Below are positions 1-6,582 of a stretch of DNA of 9,836 nucleotides, in pieces (the first letter of the stretch is position 1; the number at the start of each line of letters is the position of its first letter). Position numbers and translations under genes: made by a program. The notes below the pieces were generated by a model. It made no database searches. It was given only the letters and a program-made list of their open reading frames with translations, and had not been told where the DNA came from. This DNA is from Leptolyngbya sp. SIO4C1 (GTDB taxonomy: Bacteria; Cyanobacteriota; Cyanobacteriia; Phormidesmidales; Phormidesmidaceae). Location: positions 1 to 9,836 of the forward strand of contig JAAHIA010000164.1 in NCBI GenBank assembly GCA_010671975.1, written 5' to 3'.

Positions 1-186
1 TATCGCTAGCCCGAGCCCTACAAGCAGCAGCAGGAGCGTGTAGGGAATATTGCGAAACCAGCTGAAGACACGCGATAGGGTGGCAACTCCAAGCGATACT
101 GAAAGCACCAGCAAAAACTGGCGCAGGTTAGCTTCGATGGCCGGATTCTCGATCGCTGCTTCAACAGCAAAGAGTAGAGGTTGCAC
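1..186 (-). CDS. Cation:proton antiporter (CPA1/NhaP-like), N-terminal part only
   Basis: The 62 codons visible encode the start of a probable Na+(K+)/H+ antiporter, an inner-membrane exchanger for ion and pH homeostasis. I read this by reverse-complementing the left edge. After a short polar N-terminus comes a hydrophobic segment (about residues 23-38), then a basic/aromatic turn (SWFRNIPYT, about 42-50), then a Leu/Gly-rich segment (LLLLLVGLGLA). This 'R-x-IPYTLLL-VGLGL' arrangement is typical of the first helices of CPA1 exchangers. The start is GTG at 186: an in-frame TGA lies five codons upstream and there is no ATG in between. A GAGAG about 12 bases before it could be a weak ribosome site. 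The gene follows recN on the same strand after 108 bases. The rest lies outside the window, so transport residues cannot be checked and the family call rests on a short piece. Confidence 0.7.
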   Translation of the reverse strand, partial: MQPLLFAVEAAIENPAIEANLRQFLLVLSVSLGVATLSRVFSWFRNIPYTLLLLLVGLGLAI

Positions 187-294
187 GGTGGGGGTTAGCT
201 CTCAAAAGGCAATATGACCAATAGGTACTATAAAACAATCAGCCGCCAAACAGGTGTCCAGCGAACCAGCAAAGCGAGAAGTTGCGCTGGTCCC

Positions 295-2037
295 TCAGCT
301 AGCTTTGCGAATAGTTTCAGCCTGAGCCAGCAGTGAGTCAGCAAAGGCAATGGCTTCCTGGTGCGATCGCCCGCCGGCGAGCTGCGCGAGCTCCTCGCGA
401 CGCGCCTCGCTATCGAGCGCCATCACGCGCACAACCGTCCGCTCATCCGGGTCGACGGCAGCTTCAGCCTTGCGACGCTTTGACTTAGCAGCCTGCACGA
501 CCTGCTTGCCCACGCGAAAATGAGCGTCGGCCATGGCTGCAACCAGCGGCTGGTGCGTCACACAGAGCACCTGATGCTGGCGGCTGAGCTGATGCAGCTT
601 CTCTGCGATCGCTTGGGCCACGCGACCCGAGACGCCCACGTCAATCTCGTCAAACACCAGCGTGCTAATTGGATCGACTTTAGAAAAACAGGCTTTCAGC
701 GCCAGCAAAAAGCGACTCATCTCACCGCCGGAAGCAATTTCTGCTAGCGGCTGCAGCGGCTCCCCGGGGTTGGGGCTAAACAAAAAGGTGATCGCATCTG
801 CTCCGGCTGCGCTGGGTGCCTGCGGCTGAATGGCCACCTCAAATTTGACCCGTTCCATAGCCAGCGGCTTGAGCTCTGCTATCAGCTGCTGCTCTAGCTG
901 CTGAGCGGTCTGCCGACGCAGCTGGGTGAGCTTGGCACAGTCATCGATAAGGCGCTGCTGCGCCTGCTGATGAGCGGTCTCTAGCGCTTCCATTGACTGA
1001 CCGTCGCCGTTCAGCGCCTCTAGGGCAGCCTGAATTTCCTGATAGTAGTCAATTAGCTCTGGTAGCTCACGCCCATACTTGCGACAGAGCTGCTTGAGCT
1101 GCAGAATGCGCTGATCGACCTCGGCTAGCCGCTCCGGGTCAGTTTCTAAGCCTTCGCCGTAGGTATTCACTTGCCGACCGGCTTCTTCTACCTGTGCCAG
1201 CGCGTCGCTAACCAGCTCTAGAATCGGGTCCACTTCGCTGTCAAAGCGCTGCATATCGGTCAGAATGCTTTCTACTTTGCCCAGCAGATCGGCGCAGGCA
1301 TCCGCTGTACCGTCGCTTTCATAAAGGATCTGATAGACCTGATAGCTTTGCTTTTGCAGATCTACGCTGTGGCTGAGTCGCTGCTGCTCCTGCTTGAGCC
1401 TCTCTAGCTCTTCTGGATCGTCTAGGTTCATGCTGCTCAGCTCGCGCGCCTGATATTCAAACAGGTCGAGCTGCTGCTGTCGCTGCTGCTCAGCCCGCTG
1501 CCGCCGATCGAGCGCTTGCCAGGCTGCTGTGGCGGCGGCGTGCGCGGCGGCTACCGCCTGCCGCTGCTGCAAAATCGACTGCCCGCCAAAGCCATCCAGC
1601 CAGTCCCGCTGCAGGTCGGCTGACCCTAGCTGCACCGTCTGTCCTTGGGCCGTAATTTCAACCAGCAGCTGCCGCAGCTCCTCCATTTGAGCTTTGTTGA
1701 TGGATACGCCATTCAGCTTTGAGCGACTGCGCACCGCGCCCTTACCCGCCGTCAGCTCACGCCTGCAGCTAAGCAGCGCCGCCGCCGGAATCTCATGCTG
1801 CTCTAGCCAGGCGGCCACCGCCGGACGGACTTCAAACGTCGCCTCAACCAGGGCTTTCTTCGCCCCGGTTCGCACCAGACGGCCAGTTGCCTTGCTGCCT
1901 AAAACAGCGTCAATCGCATCTAAGATGATTGACTTGCCAGCACCGGTTTCACCCGTTAGCACGTTAAGACCAGGGCGTAAGTCGATGGCTAGCTGATCAA
2001 TCAGGGCAAAATTTTCAATCTTGAGGGAGACTAGCAT
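295..2037 (-). CDS. recN: DNA repair protein RecN
   Basis: RecN is an SMC-like ATPase that acts early in recombinational repair of DNA double-strand breaks. The 580-residue length is close to the usual 550-590. All head motifs are present: Walker A GETGAGKS at 29-36, ABC signature SGGEMSRF at 436-443, Walker B LVFDEIDVG with D463-E464, and a switch histidine in THQ at 495. The N-terminus (MLVSLKIENFALID) is the classic RecN opening. Between the heads, about residues 155-390, is a Gln/Leu/Glu-rich coiled-coil hairpin, as expected for an SMC-type arm. A basic, Lys/Arg/Ala-rich stretch (about 516-530) near the C-terminus looks like a lineage-specific loop. The ATG at 2037 directly precedes the conserved opening, so the start is well supported, although no strong ribosome-binding site is seen. 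A TTGACA lies about 100 bases upstream. The gene diverges from the ABC1 kinase gene. Confidence 0.97.
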   Translation of the reverse strand: MLVSLKIENFALIDQLAIDLRPGLNVLTGETGAGKSIILDAIDAVLGSKATGRLVRTGAKKALVEATFEVRPAVAAWLEQHEIPAAALLSCRRELTAGKGAVRSRSKLNGVSINKAQMEELRQLLVEITAQGQTVQLGSADLQRDWLDGFGGQSILQQRQAVAAAHAAATAAWQALDRRQRAEQQRQQQLDLFEYQARELSSMNLDDPEELERLKQEQQRLSHSVDLQKQSYQVYQILYESDGTADACADLLGKVESILTDMQRFDSEVDPILELVSDALAQVEEAGRQVNTYGEGLETDPERLAEVDQRILQLKQLCRKYGRELPELIDYYQEIQAALEALNGDGQSMEALETAHQQAQQRLIDDCAKLTQLRRQTAQQLEQQLIAELKPLAMERVKFEVAIQPQAPSAAGADAITFLFSPNPGEPLQPLAEIASGGEMSRFLLALKACFSKVDPISTLVFDEIDVGVSGRVAQAIAEKLHQLSRQHQVLCVTHQPLVAAMADAHFRVGKQVVQAAKSKRRKAEAAVDPDERTVVRVMALDSEARREELAQLAGGRSHQEAIAFADSLLAQAETIRKAS

Positions 2038-2129
2038 AGTAATTAACCTATCTCCCCAGCGAATCGGTGAGCAATACAGATGTCCCGATGCGGATATCTT
2101 TTTGCCTGTGAACGAGCAGCCTATGGATG

Positions 2130-2151
2130 AACAAGGTTGTCAACAAGGTTG
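2130..2151. repeat. 10-base direct repeat AACAAGGTTG x2, over a possible recN -35
   Basis: AACAAGGTTG occurs at 2130-2139 and again at 2142-2151, a 12-base period. The junction forms the odd palindrome GTTGTCAAC (2136-2144). On the minus strand it reads as a perfect TTGACA (2138-2143), which could be the recN -35 hexamer. No good -10 follows at 16-18 bases (best is GCTGCT-like), so the promoter reading is weak. The repeat itself is directly visible and could be a tandem operator. Confidence 0.4.
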
Positions 2152-2196
2152 CAATAGTAAAAGAAAAGCATGGCCCATCAGGTTAGTAGCCGCATG

Positions 2197-2222
2197 CCTG
2201 TATTCGACATACCTGTATTCGA
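2197..2222. repeat. 11-base direct repeat CCTGTATTCGA x2, period 15
   Basis: CCTGTATTCGA occurs at 2197-2207 and 2212-2222, both perfect, with ATATTC continuing at 2222-2227. The first copy with its spacer also makes an inverted pair, GTAT(TCGAC)ATAC. It does not match the cyanobacterial LexA pattern that I know (AGTAC-N-GTTC type). It may be a regulator site for recN, for the ABC1 kinase or for both. The repeat is seen; the function is inferred. Confidence 0.45.
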
Positions 2223-2284
2223 TATTCAGCCTCAAATATTATCCCGAATCAGTCTGGATGGAGGGGCATGCGCTGAATCGCATT

Positions 2285-2302
2285 GTTACAATAGTTTACA
2301 GA
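2285..2302 (+). promoter_or_regulatory. HLR1-like element (putative RpaB site) before the ABC1 kinase gene
   Basis: The sequence GTTACAAT-AG-TTTACAGA matches the published HLR1 consensus, two (G/T)TTACA(T/A)(T/A) octamers two bases apart, at every defined position except one: G for T/A at position 7 of the second half. HLR1 is bound by the response regulator RpaB, which adjusts transcription to light intensity in cyanobacteria. The element lies 71-88 bases before the ATG at 2373. It includes TACAAT (2287-2292), which could itself be a -10 hexamer, although no good -35 precedes it. If that is the promoter, RpaB would repress. If transcription starts further downstream, it could activate. Confidence 0.55.
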
Positions 2303-2372
2303 TTGAGTGACAGCTCAGCTCGACAGCTATCGTGCTAGCTCGCCCTGATTGACCCATCCTATCTAAAAGTCT

Positions 2373-4370
2373 ATGAAATCTGCGGTTTCCTCCCAGCTTG
2401 ACCGGCCAGACCAGCCAATTTTGAGCAGCGGCTCTCAGGCAGACCTGCCGGCTGCTTCGCCTCAGCCCAAGTCAGCACCTGCTTCGCTAGCAGACATTTT
2501 GGTCTATGATCCAGCGGCGATCGCAAGCTACTACGGGCGGCGACCGCTGCAGATTATTGGCCGCCTGCTCGAAATTCTCTGGCTGTTTGTGGGCTACGGG
2601 CTAAAGCTGCTGTGGGATTGGCAAACCAATCAGCAGCAGCAGAACGAGCTCAAGCGAGCCGTACAGCTGCGCCAGCTGCTGACCCGGCTAGGGCCGGCCT
2701 ACATCAAGATTGGGCAGGCGCTATCAACCCGGCCCGATTTGGTCTCGCCCATCTATATGAGCGAGCTGGTCAAGCTGCAGGATCAGCTACCGCCCTTCCC
2801 TAATGAAATTGCGTTTCGCTTTATCGAAGAGGAGCTCGGACAGCCGCCAGAGGCCATCTATGACGATCTATCGCCGACGCCAGTAGCAGCGGCCTCGCTG
2901 GGTCAGGTCTACAAGGGCAAGCTCAAAACGGGTGAACCAGTGGCTGTCAAGGTGCAGCGACCAGGCCTGGCGCAAAAGATTACCCGCGACCTCTACATTT
3001 TGCGGGGACTGTCTCAGTGGGTCACGAATCATGTCCAACAGGTGCGCAGCGATCTGGTCAGCATCATGGACGAGTTTGGGGCGCGCATCTTTGAGGAGAT
3101 GGACTACAACCACGAGGCGCAAAATGCCGAGCGCTTTGCTGAGCTCTATGGCTATTTGCCTAACATTATTGTGCCGTCGGTCTACCGGCAGTACACGGCT
3201 CGCCGCGTGATGACGATGGAGTGGATTAATGGGATGAAGCTGACCCAGCCTGAAAAGCTGCAGGCGCAGGGACTCAATCCTACCAGCGTGATCGAGACCG
3301 GCGTGCAGTGCTCGCTGCGGCAGCTGCTAGAGCATGGCTTTTTTCATGCTGACCCGCATCCTGGCAACCTGCTGGTGACGCCTGACGGCAAGCTGGCCTA
3401 TCTAGACTTTGGCATGATGTGTCAGGTCGAGCCCTATCAGCGCTACGGCCTGATTGAGGCCATCGTCCACATGGTTAACCGCGATTTTGAAGGGCTGGCC
3501 CAAGACTATGTCAAGCTAGAGTTTCTCGACCCGGATACTGATTTAACCCCCATCATTCCGGCGCTGGCTGAAGTATTCAACAATGCGCTGGGGGCCACGG
3601 TGGCTGAGCTCAATCTCAAAAGCATTACCGATGAGTTCTCGGCCCTGATGTATGAATATCCGTTCCGGGTACCGGCTTACTATGCGCTGATCATTCGCTC
3701 GCTAGTGACGCTAGACGGCATTGCTATCAGCGTTGATCCCAACTTTAAGGTGCTCAGTAAGGCCTATCCCTACGTTTCGAAGCGGCTGCTGACCGATCCT
3801 GCTCCAGAGCTGCGTCAGTCGCTGCAGGAGCTGCTGTTTAAAGAGGGCAGCTTCCGCTGGAACCGGCTAGAGAATCTGCTGCGGAATGCGCGCAACAGCG
3901 ATGACTACGATCTCAATCGAGCCCTGAATCAGGCATTAGATTTCTTATTTTCAGAGCGAGGCACCTACATTCGCGATCGCATTGCCGATGAGCTGGCTAA
4001 GGGCCTTGACCAGTTTGGCTATCGCCTGCTGAGCCGGCTGCAGTACAACCTCAAATCGCAGTTTGGCAGCGATGCTGAACCCTCAACAGTGCCCGCCCAG
4101 GCAGCCCAGAGCAACCACAGCTGGGATCATCTGGTGCGGATCTTGACCATTCTGCGCGATACCCAAGGGTTTGATACCCGCACGCTGGCCACGGTGCTGC
4201 CGCAGGTACTGACCAAGCCCGAGACCCGCGATATGGGTCGGCGCGTCGTCAACGGCGTAATGCAGCGCGCGCTAGCGCGGATTATTCGCGAGGTGCTGCT
4301 AAGCGATCGGCCGCTGGTGCCGCCGGCCGATCAGCCCAAAGTTCTGGTGGCCGCGAGCGGCTCTCAGTAG
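2373..4370 (+). CDS. ABC1/UbiB-family atypical protein kinase (AarF-like)
   Basis: This is an ABC1 (ADCK/UbiB/AarF) atypical kinase. In bacteria and plastids the family supports quinone and prenyl-lipid metabolism, probably as membrane-associated ATPases or kinases; the substrate here is unknown. Family motifs are all visible: KIGQ at 112-115 within IKIGQALSTRPD; the alanine-rich nucleotide loop AAASLGQV at 172-179, which replaces the usual glycine loop; ATP-anchoring lysine K193 in VAVKVQRPG; catalytic HADPHPGN at 325-332; and metal-binding DFG at 345-347. A hydrophobic amphipathic stretch at about 58-83 may contact the membrane. Length (665) is longer than E. coli UbiB (546), with an N-terminal Ser/Pro/Ala-rich tail and a long helical C-terminal region, as in cyanobacterial and plastid members. 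The ATG at 2373 is preceded by only a weak AAAAG. Several paralogues are usual in cyanobacteria, so I give no symbol. The gene converges on the next one with 3 bases between stops. Confidence 0.93.
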   Translation: MKSAVSSQLDRPDQPILSSGSQADLPAASPQPKSAPASLADILVYDPAAIASYYGRRPLQIIGRLLEILWLFVGYGLKLLWDWQTNQQQQNELKRAVQLRQLLTRLGPAYIKIGQALSTRPDLVSPIYMSELVKLQDQLPPFPNEIAFRFIEEELGQPPEAIYDDLSPTPVAAASLGQVYKGKLKTGEPVAVKVQRPGLAQKITRDLYILRGLSQWVTNHVQQVRSDLVSIMDEFGARIFEEMDYNHEAQNAERFAELYGYLPNIIVPSVYRQYTARRVMTMEWINGMKLTQPEKLQAQGLNPTSVIETGVQCSLRQLLEHGFFHADPHPGNLLVTPDGKLAYLDFGMMCQVEPYQRYGLIEAIVHMVNRDFEGLAQDYVKLEFLDPDTDLTPIIPALAEVFNNALGATVAELNLKSITDEFSALMYEYPFRVPAYYALIIRSLVTLDGIAISVDPNFKVLSKAYPYVSKRLLTDPAPELRQSLQELLFKEGSFRWNRLENLLRNARNSDDYDLNRALNQALDFLFSERGTYIRDRIADELAKGLDQFGYRLLSRLQYNLKSQFGSDAEPSTVPAQAAQSNHSWDHLVRILTILRDTQGFDTRTLATVLPQVLTKPETRDMGRRVVNGVMQRALARIIREVLLSDRPLVPPADQPKVLVAASGSQ

Positions 4371-4373
4371 GGA

Positions 4374-4838
4374 CTATTTAGGCGTTTCGTTGTGAGACTG
4401 GAGCTCCGCTTCGCGGCGCTCTAGCTCTTCGCGCTCTAGGCGCAGCCGTTTCTCTAGTTCTTGAATTTCATCGCGTCGGGCTGCGGTTTCCAAAGCTCGT
4501 CGGCGAACGTCTTGATCCTTGAGCGTCAGCGACTGACGCCACTGCTCAGCGCGCTCGGCCTCCTGCTGCAGAAACTCGGGGGTGATGCCCTGGCTCAAAT
4601 ACTGGCTGACAATCTCTAACACCCAGTCGGTAGCATCCTCAACGCCGATAATCTGGCTATGATTGCCCAGCGTGAGTAAAACCAGACTGCCTTCTCCAAA
4701 AGCCAAAGGCTCGACCGTCTCAACGATCTTCTCGGCCTCTACCAGTTCCCAAGAGTAGTCAGACAGCTGACGAGCCAGCAGCTGCAGCTTGGCTCCAGCT
4801 GGTCGCGCCTTGTTGTTGACTTTAGCCAGATACTGCAT
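4374..4838 (-). CDS. Conserved-looking hypothetical protein with C-terminal coiled coil
   Basis: I do not recognise a named family. The 154-residue product has no signal peptide or membrane segment and is probably cytoplasmic. Residues 1-60 look like a compact alpha/beta piece (AKLQLLARQ, then ELVEAEKIVETVEP and a hydrophobic strand SLVLLTLG). Residues 64-90 look helical (ATDWVLEIVSQYL). About 92-150 is an uninterrupted Glu/Arg/Leu-rich stretch (ELEKRLRLEREELERRE) with heptad character, very likely a coiled coil. That implies oligomerisation or a protein partner. The reading frame uses the same codon style as its neighbours, and a TATACT -10 lies 35-40 bases upstream, which supports a real gene. 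The start ATG at 4838 has no clear ribosome-binding site. It is convergent with the ABC1 kinase and divergent from sigG. Confidence 0.75.
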   Translation of the reverse strand: MQYLAKVNNKARPAGAKLQLLARQLSDYSWELVEAEKIVETVEPLAFGEGSLVLLTLGNHSQIIGVEDATDWVLEIVSQYLSQGITPEFLQQEAERAEQWRQSLTLKDQDVRRRALETAARRDEIQELEKRLRLEREELERREAELQSHNETPK

Positions 4839-4872
4839 GGATGGCGTTCGAAGTATGAACAGTTAAAGCTAG

Positions 4873-4878
4873 AGTATA
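4873..4878 (-). promoter_or_regulatory. Putative -10 box TATACT for the hypothetical gene
   Basis: Read on the minus strand, TATACT lies 35-40 bases before the ATG at 4838, giving a leader of about 28 bases. No good -35 is present at 16-18 bases. It is a single-hexamer match, so support is modest. Confidence 0.35.
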
Positions 4879-5023
4879 CCCTGACTTTCAAAATACCCGT
4901 TCAGCCGGCTCGCTAAACGCTTAGCAAACATTTCTGGAGTTAATTTGCGTGTTATGCCAGTATTTGGATAGGCACAACCGAAAAACTACGGTTAAAATAA
5001 TTCCAGTAATTAGTCTTAGTAGG

Positions 5024-5029
5024 TATATA
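5024..5029 (+). promoter_or_regulatory. Putative sigG -10 box TATATA with a weak -35
   Basis: TATATA at 5024-5029 is preceded at a 17-base spacing by TTCCAG (5001-5006), a poor -35. Transcription from it would start near 5036, which is the first base of the CATCC/GGATG hairpin, and would leave a leader of about 115 bases before the sigG ATG. An alternative is TAAAAT at 4993-4998. Confidence 0.35.
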
Positions 5030-5150
5030 TGCCAGCATCCGGAGGATGTATCGTCTATTTACAGCTTTTTGCTTTAATTAGCGCTCATTTAGGGCTGGCC
5101 TACCGCTGGGAGTAATCCCCTAACCTCTCAAAGAACCGCTTTCGTTTGCA

Positions 5151-5831
5151 ATGAGCCAAGCACTATCTCTCTCGTGGGCTGCCTTGAGGGCAGTCGATTC
5201 TGCTGTAGCTGACTCGCCAAAACCGGAGCAGCTTTCCAACATTGATCTCGTTATTCAGTGTCAAGCCCAGCTAAGCCCAGACGCGATCGCCTTCTCAGAG
5301 CTGATGAATCGCTATCAGCCTCACGTCGATCGCCTACTTTACCATTTAGCCCCTGACTGGTCTGATCGAGCCGATCTAGCACAGGAAGTCTGGATTCGGG
5401 TCTATCGCAACGTGCGACGGCTAAAAGAGCCCGCTAAGTTTAAGGGCTGGCTAGGCCGCATTACCACCAACCTGTTCTACGACGAGCTGCGCAAGCGTAA
5501 GCGGTTTGAGGCCGCTATTTCGCTAGACGCGCCGCGCCTGTTAGATGGCGGACAGGTTGACTGGGAAATTGCCTGCGAGGCACCTAGCCCGGTCGACAAC
5601 ATCATGACCCAGGAGTTTTACGACTGCCTCAAACGAGCGATCGCAGAGCTGCCTGAAGTGTTTCGAACCACCATCGTACTGCGCGAAATTCAAGGGCTTC
5701 CCTATGAAGAAATTGCTGAAATTACCGGCGTTTCTTTAGGCACGGTTAAATCTAGAATTGCCCGCGCGCGTCACCGACTGCAGGCTAATCTGCAAAAATA
5801 CTTGGAGGGACAGACACTGCAGCCCTCTTAG
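5151..5831 (+). CDS. sigG: ECF (group 3/4) sigma factor, SigG type
   Basis: This is an alternative sigma factor that directs RNA polymerase to a small regulon, typically envelope or light stress. It has the two-domain ECF plan without region 3. Region 2 is at about 46-118 (FSELMNRYQPHVDRLL, then DLAQEVWIRVYRN at 75-87, then FKGWLGRITTNLFYDELRKRKR). An acidic/proline linker follows (about 124-153), then region 4 (about 155-212) with the helix-turn-helix LPYEEIAEITGVSLGTVKSR at 183-202. Region 4 and the FKGWL-ITTNLFYD pattern resemble cyanobacterial SigG. Pairing with a downstream membrane anti-sigma gene fits that assignment, since Synechocystis sigG is also followed by its anti-sigma gene. 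About 45 residues precede region 2, slightly long for the family; ATG at 5151 is the only good start before the conserved part. No Shine-Dalgarno is seen. The SigG subtype is a recognition call, while the ECF class is certain. Confidence 0.93.
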   Translation: MSQALSLSWAALRAVDSAVADSPKPEQLSNIDLVIQCQAQLSPDAIAFSELMNRYQPHVDRLLYHLAPDWSDRADLAQEVWIRVYRNVRRLKEPAKFKGWLGRITTNLFYDELRKRKRFEAAISLDAPRLLDGGQVDWEIACEAPSPVDNIMTQEFYDCLKRAIAELPEVFRTTIVLREIQGLPYEEIAEITGVSLGTVKSRIARARHRLQANLQKYLEGQTLQPS

Positions 5832-6006
5832 CTTACAGAGGTACAGGGTCAAGTATTCTATGGGCTGATCGGAGACTTTTTGCCAATTCCAACCGTCTAT
5901 GATTTAAGCTGACGAAAGTACGATAGTGCATCAGCGCTATGGGCACCTTTGGCTAAAGTGTTCTCAATCAGCCTTTAGATCTCCTTGAACGACTGATTTT
6001 AAGACG
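5832..6006 (+). promoter_or_regulatory. sigG to anti-sigma spacer with possible internal promoter
   Basis: At 175 bases this gap is long for a sigma/anti-sigma operon. TATGAT at 5898-5903 is a good -10 match but its -35 (GACTTT at 18 bases, 5874-5879) is weak. A perfect 6-base inverted repeat, CTAAAG-(14)-CTTTAG (5953-5958 / 5973-5978), lies 29-54 bases before the anti-sigma ATG. No U-tract follows it, so it is not an ordinary terminator. It may be an operator or a transcript hairpin. Confidence 0.35.
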
Positions 6007-6558
6007 ATGGCATCCAATCTTGACAAGATTGCACCTAAGCGAGAGAGACCGCTACTGCAATCTGCACCGGCACCGAGGTCAGCGTCACTGCCGACCCCTG
6101 AGGCAGCAGAGTCGCAGCCGATTAACTCAGCCATGCGCGATCGCTTTGAGCTGCTGAGCGCCTACCTAGACGGCGAGGTCAGCCCTGACGAGCACCGTTT
6201 GGTCGCCAACTGGCTGGCTCACGATGCCGGTACTCAGCACCTATACAACCGGCTGCTGCTGCTGCGCCAGGCAATGCGCAGTCTGCCAGTCGAGCCCGCT
6301 GCTTCATCGCTGTCTGCCAATGCCGTCGCTTTTCGAGTCGCCTGTCATCGCCTGAGGATAATGGCCCTAGCGGCTGTCTGCACTGCTTCAGCGGTCGTCT
6401 TGAGCAGCTCAGGGTTAACCAATCCTGCGCTGAACTTTTGGTCACCCACCTGGCTCTCTACCGATGCTCAGCCGACAGAGGCACTCCAGATTATTCTAGA
6501 AGAGCCGGCTATCGAGATGTATGAACCAGACTTGGCTGTAGACCGCACGGTCCAGTAG
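6007..6558 (+). CDS. Membrane-anchored anti-sigma factor of the SigG-type sigma factor
   Basis: This is the probable anti-sigma factor that holds the SigG-like protein inactive at the inner membrane. Residues 1-43 are a Pro/Ser/Ala-rich, basic, probably disordered tail. Residues 46-92 form an RseA-like anti-sigma domain, beginning RFELLSAYLDGEVSPDEH, the usual opening of the family, and ending in a Leu/Arg-rich helix (YNRLLLLRQAM). One hydrophobic segment (about 117-137, LRIMALAAVCTASAVVL) is a likely single membrane crossing. A short acidic C-terminus (about 155-183) would then be periplasmic. The zinc-binding HxxxCxxC of ZAS-type factors is absent, so this is the non-zinc class; C113 and C125 flank or lie in the membrane segment. 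The start could be the ATG at 6007 or M43 (6133), which lies just before the conserved domain. The gene follows sigG and converges on the NYN gene, 24 bases away. Confidence 0.85.
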   Translation: MASNLDKIAPKRERPLLQSAPAPRSASLPTPEAAESQPINSAMRDRFELLSAYLDGEVSPDEHRLVANWLAHDAGTQHLYNRLLLLRQAMRSLPVEPAASSLSANAVAFRVACHRLRIMALAAVCTASAVVLSSSGLTNPALNFWSPTWLSTDAQPTEALQIILEEPAIEMYEPDLAVDRTVQ

Positions 6559-6582
6559 CGCAGTAGCGCACCAGCCGCGCAG

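Larger units (their letters stand above)
2038..2372. other. Divergent intergenic region recN / ABC1 kinase
   Basis: These 335 bases separate two outward-facing genes and should hold both promoters. I see a perfect TTGACA on the minus strand (2138-2143), a 10-base and an 11-base direct repeat, and an HLR1-like element. These are listed separately. A plus-strand open frame covers most of the region, but it looks non-coding. No RNA gene is recognised. Confidence 0.7.
4839..5150. other. Divergent intergenic region: hypothetical gene / sigG, structured sigG leader
   Basis: This 312-base region carries promoters in both directions. Besides the two candidate -10 boxes listed separately, it holds an inverted repeat AACCG-(8)-CGGTT (4976-4993) directly followed by TAAAAT (4993-4998). 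Three short hairpin candidates follow in the sigG leader: CATCC-GGA-GGATG (5036-5048), TAGG-(5)-CCTA (5090-5102) and GGGA-GTAA-TCCC (5108-5119). No RNA family is recognised and no coding frame is convincing. Confidence 0.55.

Noticed and set aside
258..290. Possible terminator after recN (CCAGCG ... CGCTGG)
   Set aside because: The stem has only six pairs with a 21-base loop and no clear T-tract on the minus strand, so it is too weak to call.
1694..1996. Open frame on the plus strand inside recN
   Set aside because: It is antisense to the well-supported RecN N-terminal head domain with Walker A and has no domain of its own.
2021..2338. 105-codon plus-strand open frame between recN and the ABC1 kinase gene
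   Set aside because: It starts inside recN antisense, runs through the direct repeats and the HLR1-like element, has a mixed Cys/Tyr/Ser composition with no recognisable domain, and lacks a ribosome site. Best read as a chance frame in a promoter region.
5056..5063. Second HLR1 site in the sigG leader (TTTACAGC)
   Set aside because: Only one half-site is present; no second TTACA octamer lies two bases away on either side.
5046..5081. Eleven-codon upstream ORF in the sigG leader starting at GGAGGATG
   Set aside because: The GGAGG abuts the ATG with no spacing, so it cannot serve as its ribosome site; the match is more simply explained as one arm of the hairpin.
4976..5910. Shared CAACCG upstream of sigG and of the anti-sigma gene as an ECF autoregulatory promoter
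   Set aside because: Only six bases are shared, and no matching -10 element with consistent spacing follows in both places.
6553..6568. Tandem CAGTAGCG x2 at the end of the anti-sigma gene
   Set aside because: A single 8-base duplication over the stop codon; it looks like a small slippage event without further meaning.
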